From: Diacronema lutheri
Taxonomy: Eukaryota; Haptophyta; Pavlovophyceae; Pavlovales; Pavlovaceae
DNA length: 64,000 nucleotides
Direction of reading: 5' to 3'
NCBI GenBank assembly: GCA_019448385.1
Contig: JAGTXO010000003.1
Coordinates: 310,001 to 374,000, forward strand
Part shown: positions 21,501 through 29,735 of the stretch, piece by piece
How the letters are laid out: every line of letters starts with the position of its first letter
How positions within the stretch are numbered: position 1 is the first letter of the stretch
Position numbers and translations under genes: made by a program
Notes under the pieces: model-generated
Databases searched by the model: none
Told to the model about the DNA's origin: nothing
What the model saw: the letters and a program-made list of their open reading frames with translations, nothing else

Positions 21501-22119
21501 TGACCCATACGACGTGTCCGCCGCGCCCTCGCCCGCCGCGTACCCTTTCCACACGTCGTATGGGTACGATATCTAATTGCGGCGCAGCGCGCGCCCACCC
21601 CACCCGTCCGCAACGCACGGTGCGCCGACGGTGCGCAGGGTTCCTTGCCGGCACATGCTCGCCGTACGTCTGAAGTTTTCACTCGACAACCGTCGGGTGG
21701 ACGACTTCTCGCAGAACGACTTCTCTTCGGGCTGGCTTCGGCGTGAGGACGATTGGGTCGATGAACGTGTCATTGACCTCCGATGCCGTCGCGAGCCGGA
21801 CGCTGGCAGCAGCAGCGCGGCACCGCGCACACAGGCGGAGCGCGAGCAGGACATTATGAGCATCGTGCGCACTTTCGCAAAGCTCGCCGCGCAAAGCGAG
21901 ACCGAGACTACCAAATTTATCGCCGCCGTCCGTGCTCACACTGCCGAGCGCACCGGCGTCAAGACGCCCAATCCGCGCAAGCGCCGCGCGGCTGGCGCCG
22001 ATGAGGGCATCCCGCACGTCGAGGAGCTCACCCGACGCGCTGCCGGGCGGCCGCAGACTAAGCGTAAGCCTAACACAGGTGCCGCACCCAAGCAGAAGGC
22101 GAGCACTCGCAAGGGCTGA
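18469..22119 (+). CDS. MULE transposase (FAR1-like DNA-binding, MULE DDE, SWIM zinc finger)
   Basis: Four exons: 18469-19881, 19989-20609, 20736-21484 and 21639-22119, all GT-AG, joining to 1,087 residues. Exon 1 carries an acidic N-terminus and a FAR1-type region (VYCCYN, then a cysteine, WVIKHGRLDHNPKHP). Exon 2 opens with GGFKAYARNENRNVIMFDL and the transposase core: FDLTFGTN (first Asp), VIVTDGDVGLI (second Asp), CVWHLSLNF. The second splice makes HSTQ-RSESMHAAVK (probable catalytic Glu region). The third splice builds a SWIM finger, CSCQF then VPCRHMLAV, that exists only in the spliced message. The C-terminus is basic. The start could instead be one of the in-frame ATGs at 18517 or 18541. 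The transposase looks functional on paper. Confidence 0.88.
21467..21568. repeat. forward-inverted-forward repeat duplicating the third 5' splice site
   Basis: cacacgtcgtatgggtacg at the exon 3/intron border (about 21471) recurs at about 21550. A reverse-complement copy (acccatacgacgtgt, 21503-21517) lies between them. The first forward copy contains the splice donor used to build the SWIM finger, and the second copy is an identical potential donor 79 bp downstream. Confidence 0.85.
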
Positions 22120-22160
22120 GGGGGCAGCGGTGAGTAGTTCAAAGCTCAGGGGGCCGAGGG

Positions 22161-22576
22161 GGTGTCGGCATCGAGCGGCTCATCGAGCGGCACGCTCGAC
22201 ATAGGAGCGGACTCGCTGGCGCCCATCGGCTCGTCGCCGTCGGGAGCGAGAGCGAGGTGCGCCGCGCCGTTCAAAAGGCTGCGGCGCGCGCGTGCGGCGT
22301 GCGTGCGGCGCGCGTGCGGCGCGTCGGAGGTCGCAAAGCATCAGTGAGGTCGCGAGGCCGGGCGTGGGCGTGCGAGCGGCGCCTGGGAGCACTCGCGGCA
22401 TGTCCGGCTGCACGCGCACGTCGAGGAGCGGGCGCGCTGGCGAACTCCTGCCGCGAAGGAGCCGCGATGCCGGCGCGGCTCTCGTGCCGGCGTTCGGCCC
22501 CGAAGGAAATCCGCTGGCTTCGGCTCCGGAGTTCTGCCGCAACCTGAATTCCGGAGTCCGCAATACAATTTGCCCG
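22161..22576 (-). repeat. MULE terminal inverted repeat, right
   Basis: The 416-bp reverse-complement partner of 18167-18582, ending 28 bp before the TELO2 start codon. Confidence 0.93.
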
Positions 22577-22585
22577 GTCGAGTTG
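22577..22585. repeat. target-site duplication, right copy (9 bp)
   Basis: An exact copy of 18158-18166, directly outside the right inverted repeat. Confidence 0.95.
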
Positions 22586-22604
22586 CCGTGAAATCTCCTG
22601 TGCG

Positions 22605-25600
22605 ATGGAGGACCTGATCGCGGCAAGGAGCGTGCCGCCCGCGACCGTGCTCGCAACCGCGGCGTGCAGGGTGCTCGCGCGCTGTACGGAGCCGCGCGAC
22701 GTGTTTTTGGCGCTCGACGCGCTGCTCTGCCTCGCCGACCCGCTGCGCGCGCCGCCACGCGCGGCGAGCGCGCGCGCGGGCGATGCGCGACCTCCGTGCG
22801 GCGGGCGCGACGCGCTCGCCTCGCTGGTTGCGCAGCTCGCGCGCGCGGATGTGCACGCGCGGGAGGAGGCGTCACGCGCCTTCTTTGCGTCCGACGGGTA
22901 CGCGCGCGCCATCGCGCTCCTCGTCGACCACGTGCTCGTGCAGTGGGCGCCTGACACCGCTGCGGCCGCCGACGCCGAGGACGAGGGCGCCCTCGGCCGC
23001 GCGCGACCGATCGTCGACGGCATCGCGCCGGCTCCTGGCGGAGCGGACAGCGCGGAGCTTTCGAGCTTCGACGCCGACGATGCCGCACTCTCGCCCCTCG
23101 CCTCGCGCCTCGGCCGGTCGCTCGCCTCGCGCATCGAGACCCTGCTCTCCGCCGCGCAGCCGCTCAGCGCGGTGCGCGCGCTAAGCGACATGCTTTGCGC
23201 GCTCGGCGCCGTCGATGCGCCGCCGCTCGCGCGCGCGGCCCTCGAGCCAACGATGCGCGCGCTCCTCGGCGCGCTCGGCCGGGACGAGCCGGCCGGCGCG
23301 CGCGCGGTCGATCCGAGCGCGCGCTCGCTGCCGTGCCGTGCGCTGCTGCAGCTTGAGCAGCTCGTGCGCGCGGGCGAAGGCGAAGGCGAGGGCGGCGGCG
23401 AGGGCAGCACGTGCATGCACTCTGCGCGCGACGAGCGTGCGATGACGCTGAGCGCCCACGCGCTCGGCACGTGCAGTCTGCTGTGCGCGCTGCCCGACCG
23501 GATCGCAAACTGCCTCGCGCGCCAGGTGGGCGATGCGCCCGTGCGCCGGTGGCCGCCCGCCGCGGTTGCGCTGCACGGCACGTGGGCGCAGGGCGCGGCG
23601 TTCGCCGCGCGCATCACGCATGCCGCGCTCACGGCTGCCGCGCTCGCCACCGCCGGCGCGCCGCCACCGTGGCCCGCGCCTCGCCCGCCGCCGGCCGCCC
23701 GGGCCGTTCCGCCGCTCGCGCCAACGGCGCTGCTCGCCGAGCTGCTCGCGCGCGTTGCGAGGCTGGGCCACGCGCGCGGCGCGGCATGCGCGCTGGTTTC
23801 GCGCATCGCCGAGCAGAGCGCGCGCAGCGCCGTCGGCGCGGCCGCGCGCGCGCCCGCGCCGGCCGCGCCGCTGCTTCGCGCGTGCGAGCCGCGCGCGTGC
23901 GTGCAGTTGGTTTCAGCCGTGCTCGCCTCGCTCGCGCGCGGCGAGGCGGCCGACGCGCTGGCGGGCGAGTGGGCGCGCGCGGTGGACGAGGCGCGGCGTA
24001 GCGACGCTGCCGGCGCGCTGCACGAGCGCGGCGCTCTCGAGCTCGTCGTGCGCGCCATCGGTGGACCCCTCGTCGCGCCTGCGCTCTTCGAGCTGTCCGT
24101 GCGCGCGCCACACGAGCTGCGCGCGCTCGTGCTCGCGGTCTTCGCGCCCGGCCGCTCGACGCCGCTGCACGCGCCCATGCTCGACGCCGTCGCCGCCTCG
24201 CGCGCCGGCGCCGTCCACTGCGCAGACGGCGCGCGGGCGCAGTCGAGCGAGCTCGAGCGCATGGACGCGGTCGCGAGCTGCGCGCTCCTGACGCTGCTGC
24301 GCGACCTGCCCGCGGACGGTGGGCAGGGCGAGGGCGAGGCGGATGTGTGCGGCGGAGGAGGCGTGCCCGACGGCGAGCGCTCGCTGCTCTTCGCGTGCGT
24401 GCGCTCGTGCGCGCTGCCCGCGTGGGCCGCGCCCCGCCATGTGGAGCAATCCCCTGCTCTGCAGCAGCTCGCGCTCAGCGCCGCGCTTGTCGGCGCGTTT
24501 GGCTGCGAGCTGGGCACGGCCGCCGCCGATGCACTCACCGCGCAGCTCCTACCCGCCGTCTCCGCGCACCTCAACTCGACGAGCGAGCACGCGCGCACCC
24601 TCGGCATGGCCGTCGCCGAGGCGTTCTCGACTGCCGCGCAGCCTGATTCGCCGCTCCGATTCGCAGAGCCGCGCGGAGACGCTTCCGGTGCGTCCGGTGC
24701 GCAGACGGACGGCACCGTTGGCCAACGCGTCGCGCGCGGCTGGTACGAGAGCGCGTACGACCCCTTCCCGCTCGCCGAGCGGCGGCTGCGTGCGGCCTTG
24801 CGCGCAGCCGCGCGTACGCGCGCGCCCGGCGCCGAGCCGAGCGCGCAATCGGCCGATGCGGCGCCGGCGCGCTCGAGCGTGCCGTCCGCGCGCGCGTTCG
24901 GCGCGTGCTGGCACGAGCTTGGTGCCGCGCCCTTGCGCATCCGCACAGAGCGCGCGCCGCGCGCGCTGTGTGCGCTCGCGCGCGGATCGGCTGTCGCACG
25001 GCCGTTCGTGCGCGATGCGCCGACGGCCGATCGATGCGCGATAACGGCCGTCGTGCTTGGCGTGCACGCGCTGCGCGAGCTGGTCGCGTCGGTGCACGCG
25101 GCGCAGTCGGGCGAGCAGCGCGCGGCCCTAGCCGCGGCCGCTCAGCGCGCCGAGCCGACCGCCGGTTCCGACGCCGGTTCCGACGTCGATTCCGACGCCA
25201 AGTCCGACGCCGATTCCGACGCCTCGTCGCTCGAGCCGCTCGCACTCGACGACGATCGCTCAGATCTGCAGCGCAACCCGCCGCCGCGCACGCTCGGCGC
25301 GCTCGTCCTCGGCCTCCGCGCATCGACCGACGAGGCGGGCGGCGCCGACCGCGCCGACGCCGCGCTGCGCGCGGCGCCTGCGCTCATCCGCGCGCACGGC
25401 CGCGCGGCGGCAGGCAGCGCGTGGGCGTCCGAGCTCGACCGGCTCGCGTCCGAGCTCGCGCGCGCGCTGCTCTACGTGCCCGACACGGGCGGGATGCACG
25501 CCGGCGCCGAGCAGGGCGGTGGGTACAGCTCCTACGAGCAGGGCGGTGGGTACAGCTCCTACGCCGACGCGCGCGCCGAGGCGCTTGCCGCCCTCGTCGC

Positions 25601-26516
25601 GCACCGCCCGGCGCTCGCCGCGGACGCGCTTCTGCCACTCGTCGGTGCTGGCTCGCTTACCATCTCGCACCAGCTCGACATCGTGCGCGCGCTCGGCGAC
25701 GGCGCGCTCCGCCTCGCGGTGGGCGAAGCGCGCGACGGCGCGCCGGTGCGCGGCCGGGCCAGCTCAGCGCGCGATCCGCTCGGTGGAGGGGCTTCCCTGC
25801 TCGTCGAGCGGCCGCCGGGCGGCAGCGCCGCGCGGCGCGCGGCACGCGGCGCGCTCGATGACGAAATCGGCGGCGCGCCGCTCACCGCGCGCGACGCGGC
25901 CGCAGCCGTGATCGCCTTGAGGCTCGAGGCGCGCACGCGCCGCTTCCACGCGCAGCGCCCGGCACAGCCAACGCCGCGCGCCAACGCACTTGCGCCGCAC
26001 GCGCCTCGGCTGTTCTGCTCAGTGCTTGCGCAGTGCACGCACGCGTCGGCCGGCGTGTGGGGCAAGCCCGGACCGCTCGCTCCGGGCGGCGAGCCGCTCG
26101 TGTGTGCGGCACTGCTCTCATTGCTCGCCTCGCTGCTGCTGCTCTTACCCAACCAGCTGTGCGCGCGACCCCTCGCGCTCGCGCTGCTCGAGCTCGCGTG
26201 GGGCGCGCGTGAGCACGCTGATTTGGGCGTGCGACGCGCCGCGCTGCGCGCGCTCTGCGCCGCCGCCGCGCCGCTCGACGCCGGCGAGCTCGCGGGCGCA
26301 CTCGGCGGCGAGCGCGCGTTGCGTGGCGCGCGCGAGTGGCTGGCGCGCGTGTGCACGTGGGACGACGACGCGCGCTGCGCCGCGCTCGCGGACGCGTGCG
26401 CGGCGCTCGTCGACGCGCGGCTGGTGCACGCGGGCGGCGCGGCGCTCGAAGCGCTCGCGCACGGCGTGCCCGGCGCTGCCAACGTGCCGCACGCACTGCT
26501 CGCGCGCATGCCGTGA
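22605..26516 (+). CDS. TELO2: TELO2/TEL2-like protein (TTT complex)
   Basis: One uninterrupted frame of 1,303 codons from the ATG at 22605. TEL2 forms the TTT complex with TTI1 and TTI2 and helps HSP90 mature PIK-related kinases (TOR, ATM, ATR). The C-terminal TELO2 domain is clear at residues about 895-1030: LGALVLGLRAS, LASELARALLYVPD, ADARAEALAALV and ISHQLDIVRALG. Upstream, HARTLGMAVAEAFS (about residue 660) is the conserved segment before it. The rest is helical repeat. It is longer than animal TELO2 (about 840) because of Ala-rich insertions. A short GGGYSSYEQ repeat sits inside the domain at about 25515-25560. Its promoter was invaded by a MULE that ends 28 bp before the ATG. Confidence 0.85.
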   Translation: MEDLIAARSVPPATVLATAACRVLARCTEPRDVFLALDALLCLADPLRAPPRAASARAGDARPPCGGRDALASLVAQLARADVHAREEASRAFFASDGYARAIALLVDHVLVQWAPDTAAAADAEDEGALGRARPIVDGIAPAPGGADSAELSSFDADDAALSPLASRLGRSLASRIETLLSAAQPLSAVRALSDMLCALGAVDAPPLARAALEPTMRALLGALGRDEPAGARAVDPSARSLPCRALLQLEQLVRAGEGEGEGGGEGSTCMHSARDERAMTLSAHALGTCSLLCALPDRIANCLARQVGDAPVRRWPPAAVALHGTWAQGAAFAARITHAALTAAALATAGAPPPWPAPRPPPAARAVPPLAPTALLAELLARVARLGHARGAACALVSRIAEQSARSAVGAAARAPAPAAPLLRACEPRACVQLVSAVLASLARGEAADALAGEWARAVDEARRSDAAGALHERGALELVVRAIGGPLVAPALFELSVRAPHELRALVLAVFAPGRSTPLHAPMLDAVAASRAGAVHCADGARAQSSELERMDAVASCALLTLLRDLPADGGQGEGEADVCGGGGVPDGERSLLFACVRSCALPAWAAPRHVEQSPALQQLALSAALVGAFGCELGTAAADALTAQLLPAVSAHLNSTSEHARTLGMAVAEAFSTAAQPDSPLRFAEPRGDASGASGAQTDGTVGQRVARGWYESAYDPFPLAERRLRAALRAAARTRAPGAEPSAQSADAAPARSSVPSARAFGACWHELGAAPLRIRTERAPRALCALARGSAVARPFVRDAPTADRCAITAVVLGVHALRELVASVHAAQSGEQRAALAAAAQRAEPTAGSDAGSDVDSDAKSDADSDASSLEPLALDDDRSDLQRNPPPRTLGALVLGLRASTDEAGGADRADAALRAAPALIRAHGRAAAGSAWASELDRLASELARALLYVPDTGGMHAGAEQGGGYSSYEQGGGYSSYADARAEALAALVAHRPALAADALLPLVGAGSLTISHQLDIVRALGDGALRLAVGEARDGAPVRGRASSARDPLGGGASLLVERPPGGSAARRAARGALDDEIGGAPLTARDAAAAVIALRLEARTRRFHAQRPAQPTPRANALAPHAPRLFCSVLAQCTHASAGVWGKPGPLAPGGEPLVCAALLSLLASLLLLLPNQLCARPLALALLELAWGAREHADLGVRRAALRALCAAAAPLDAGELAGALGGERALRGAREWLARVCTWDDDARCAALADACAALVDARLVHAGGAALEALAHGVPGAANVPHALLARMP

Positions 26517-26768
26517 GTGCGGTCGGGGCTGGTGGCCATGCGAGCTCCTGGCTCCTTATTCGCGTGGGGCCCTATGGGGGTACCCTTTTTTCTTGAGGTT
26601 TGTCTAGCTCTACCTGGTGCGCCGGGCCCCCACCGTCCTCGGCGCGCGGTCCATGGCTCCTGGCGCTCGTGGCAGGCCCCCGTGCGCGCCACGCGCACTC
26701 GCGAGCCGAGGCGGCGTGCTGTGCGGCCACGCGCGCGCAGCCTCGCCTTGGACACACATCGATGGGGC

Positions 26769-28035
26769 TCAGGGCCGCTCCATCGCTTTGCTGTCCATCG
26801 CAAGGCCCATCGCATGCAGGCCATTGTCCACGTAGAGCGTCACGCCCGTCACCGCGCCGGCGAGCGGCGAGCAGAGGAAGGCCGCGACCGCGCCCACGTC
26901 GTCCGATCCGAGGTCCTTGGCGAGGGGCGCGTTGGCCTTGGCGTAGTCGATGGCGTACTCGATGAAGGTCTTCTCGCCCTTCTCGCCGATCGCGGAGGCG
27001 GCGCGCGACTTGAGCGCGCCCGCGGAGATCGTGTTCACCGAGATCTCGTACGCGCGGCCCGCCTCGTACGCCAGAGTGCGCGTGTCCGACTCGAGCGCGG
27101 CCTTGGCCGAGCTCATCCCCCCGCCGTACCCCGGGATCACGCGCTCGCTCGCAATGTACGTGAGCGAAACGGCTGCCCCTCCCTTATTCATGATCGGGCC
27201 AAAGTGCTGCAGCAGCGACACGAACGAGTAGGCGCTCGCAGACGTTGCGGCCATCTGCGCCGCGGCGCGAGGCAGCGGCGCGTGGTGCGAGCGCGCGGCT
27301 GGCGTGAGAACCGGCGGGCGAACCAACGGGCGGCTGCCGCTCGGCGCGGCTTGCGGCCAGCACGAGCCCGCGGCCAGCGGCGCGAGCCCGCGCACGTGCC
27401 CGGGCAGCGCGTGTGACGCGCGCGCGCGTCGAAGGGCGCGGCGCGCGGCGCTGCGCGGCAAGCGCTCGCGTGCGCTCGCTCACGTAGCCCTTTCGGCTCG
27501 TCTGGAGCAACGGCTTCGTCACCTCCGGCCCGTTGGCCAGCGAGTGGACGAGGATGTCGATCTTGCCGTAGTCGGCGCCGACGGCCTTGGCCACCTCGCT
27601 GATCGTGTAGCTCGATGTGCCAGCGTACCGCTTGTTGTTCTTGACGTCGTCGGGGACGTCGGCGGGCGCGTCAAACGTCGCGTCGAGCGGGTACACCTTC
27701 TCGATCATCATCTTGGAGCCGTCGGAGAGGACCATGTCGTCGTCAAACTTGCCCGTCGCGAGCGACTTTTGGAAGATGCCGAGCACCGGCGGCCACGTGC
27801 CGACCGTGATCGTGGCGCCCGCCTCCGCGAGCGCCTTTGCGATCGCCCAGCCGTACCCGGTCGAGTCGGCGACGCCGGCGACAAACGCGGTTTTGCCCTT
27901 CAGGTCGATCGGCAGCGCCATCCGCGTGGACGGGGCTACCCGTCGCGCGGTTGGCGCGCCACGCACCGCCGAAGCCGGCAGCCTCCCCGTCGCCACGCTG
28001 TACGCCGCCGCGAGCGCCGTAATGAGCTGCAGCAT
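26769..28035 (-). CDS. FabI: plastid enoyl-[acyl-carrier-protein] reductase (NADH)
   Basis: Two exons, 28035-27484 and 27254-26769, join in phase 0 (TAC|GTGAGC; GCGCAG|ATGGCC), giving 345 residues. It catalyses the last reduction of each type II fatty-acid-synthesis cycle in the plastid stroma. The leader of about 38 residues ([16 protein letters not shown], then Arg-rich) fits plastid import. The mature enzyme shows the nucleotide-binding start [37 protein letters not shown] spliced to [15 protein letters not shown], and the catalytic segment [20 protein letters not shown] with Tyr and the following AKAALESD Lys. This is the plant-type form of the enzyme. Convergent with TELO2 (252 bp) and divergent from the F-box gene (71 bp). 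Confidence 0.94.
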
Positions 28036-28106
28036 GCCGAGCGCAATCTCGTGGACCCGTGAGACCAGCTTTTGAGCTTCCCTCGGAGCGGAAGATCCGC
28101 GCCGCC
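28036..28106. promoter_or_regulatory. 71-bp divergent promoter (enoyl reductase / F-box)
   Basis: The start codons at 28035 (-) and 28107 (+) are 71 bp apart. The F-box ATG has a textbook Kozak context, gccgccATGG. No TATA box is seen. Confidence 0.6.
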
Positions 28107-29633
28107 ATGGCCCGCAACCTTCTCGAGCTGCCCGCCGAGCTGCTCTCGCAGGCGCTGAGCCACCTGCCGCCGGGCGACGCGGCGAGGGCGCTGCGCGCGT
28201 GCTCGGCGCTCGCGCAGCTCGGCCGGGCCGGCTCGCTCTGGCGCGAGATGCTCGCGCGCGCGGCCGGCCTCGAGCTGACGGACGGCGCGTGCGCGCGCGA
28301 CGCGCTCGAGCAGATGCACACACGCGAGCCGGCATGCTTGCGCTTCGTCGGGCTGATGACGGACGGCGGCGTTGACTCTCCGTACGACACGCGCGAGGGC
28401 GACCTGCCCGACATGTCCGAGCGCGAGTCGCAATACTGGGTGACGTCCCTCTTCGAGCCGACGCCGTGGCTCCTCTATTGCTCGGCGTCCGGGCGGCACG
28501 ACATCACGTGCGCGGCGTTTCTCGACGGGTACCACGACGCGGTGCTCGAGGCGGCGGAGCAGGCGCGCCGCGCGTACATGCTCGAGCGCCTTGCCGTCAT
28601 CGTGCGCGACGAGTGGCACATGACCATCGACGGCTTCGGCGGGCTCGCGAGCGCGTCGCCCGACGTGCTTGACGAGGCCTTCTTCGCGGCGACCGAAATC
28701 GACATGGGGCTGCTGCTGCACGGGATCTCGGGGACGATCGAGCGCGGCGCGCACCTGCTCAAGATCCGCCGCCTCCGCGCACAGATCGAATTCCGCTGGC
28801 GCTCGCGCGCGCGGCCGGGCTGCGTGCGACTCAAGCAGGCTGAGTTGGACGGACGCTCGCTCACCTACGACGCGCACGCGCTCGCGCGCTCGCAGACGGC
28901 GGGTGCGCAGGTCGCGATCGCGCGCCGGCTGACCGTGCGCCGGCCGACGTCGTGCTCGTGCCCCGCCTCGCACGGCATCATCTACGCCGCGCGCGAGCGG
29001 ATGGAGCCGGCGGAGGTGCTGACCGACGAGACCCTGCTCGGCGCGAAGGCGCAGCTCCTGCTCAGCGCGGCCGGCGAGTGGGTGGGCGGACCGGCGTGCG
29101 TCGAGGGCGTCGGGCGGATCCTGCGGCGCACGCGCTTCGCCGAGGGCGAGATCATCGAGGTGGAGGCGCCCCCGACCGGTCCGCGCGGCCTCTCGCCCAT
29201 CGCCCTCTTCCGGTTCTTCCCGCTCACCACCCTGCAGCAGCGGCACGCGCGCGGAGGCGCGGGCCAGGGCGACGCGGAGGACGCGGCGGCGGGAGGTGGC
29301 GATGATGATGGTGACGGTGGCGGCGCGGGCGGCCTCGCGTGGCCGGCAGGCAGCGGGCAGCCATCGTCCTTCCTCGAGACAGGCCTGATGGTCGCACAGC
29401 TCGTCAAGCCGCGCTGTGTGCGCTTCCTCGTCGTCAAGCTGCTGCGCGCGGAGGACCGGATGGCACTGTGCGAGGACGACCACGCCGAGACGAACATCGA
29501 CATGGACTTTGTCGGGTTGCACGGACACCTTGTCGACGAGCACGCGACCGAGGGCGAAGAAGGCGGCGGCGGACCGCGCGTCCCGACTGCGCGCGGCCGG
29601 ACGGGGATGGGCGGCTCGTGCTCTCCACAGTGA
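28107..29633 (+). CDS. F-box protein
   Basis: A 508-residue single-exon protein. Residues 3-48 are an F-box (LLELPAELLSQALSHLPPGD, then RALRACSALAQL and SLWREM), which would recruit it to SKP1-cullin ubiquitin ligases. The rest has no WD40, LRR or Kelch repeats. It contains conserved-looking segments such as ESQYWVTSLFEPTPWLLYCS, FLDGYHDAVLEAAEQARRAY and VGGPACVEGVGRILRRTRF, and a Gly/Asp-rich insert near residue 395. Substrate unknown. The 3' end is 102 bp from the convergent CNOT3 stop. Confidence 0.75.
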   Translation: MARNLLELPAELLSQALSHLPPGDAARALRACSALAQLGRAGSLWREMLARAAGLELTDGACARDALEQMHTREPACLRFVGLMTDGGVDSPYDTREGDLPDMSERESQYWVTSLFEPTPWLLYCSASGRHDITCAAFLDGYHDAVLEAAEQARRAYMLERLAVIVRDEWHMTIDGFGGLASASPDVLDEAFFAATEIDMGLLLHGISGTIERGAHLLKIRRLRAQIEFRWRSRARPGCVRLKQAELDGRSLTYDAHALARSQTAGAQVAIARRLTVRRPTSCSCPASHGIIYAARERMEPAEVLTDETLLGAKAQLLLSAAGEWVGGPACVEGVGRILRRTRFAEGEIIEVEAPPTGPRGLSPIALFRFFPLTTLQQRHARGGAGQGDAEDAAAGGGDDDGDGGGAGGLAWPAGSGQPSSFLETGLMVAQLVKPRCVRFLVVKLLRAEDRMALCEDDHAETNIDMDFVGLHGHLVDEHATEGEEGGGGPRVPTARGRTGMGGSCSPQ

Positions 29634-29735
29634 CGCGCGCCAGCTGCGAGCTGCGCTGCGCCTTCCAGCACGGCTGACAGCGTAGGTCAGAGGCCTGTCT
29701 CAGTCTCACTGTGAGTGTCACTGTGAGTGTCCCGT

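Larger units (their letters stand above)
18167..22576 (+). mobile_element. Mutator-like (MULE) DNA transposon, apparently complete and young
   Basis: The element is 4,410 bp. It is bounded by 416-bp terminal inverted repeats starting cgggcaaattgtattgcgg and by a perfect 9-bp target duplication, the size typical of Mutator elements. The two inverted repeats differ at only about three positions, so insertion was recent. It carries one four-exon transposase gene that reads through without disruption. It lies between the divergent IQ-motif gene and TELO2. Removing the element and one duplication would leave roughly 98 bp between their start codons. Confidence 0.93.

Noticed and set aside
18167-22576. 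Inverted duplication as an assembly palindrome
   Set aside because: A perfect 9-bp target duplication and an internal transposase show the inverted repeats are transposon ends.
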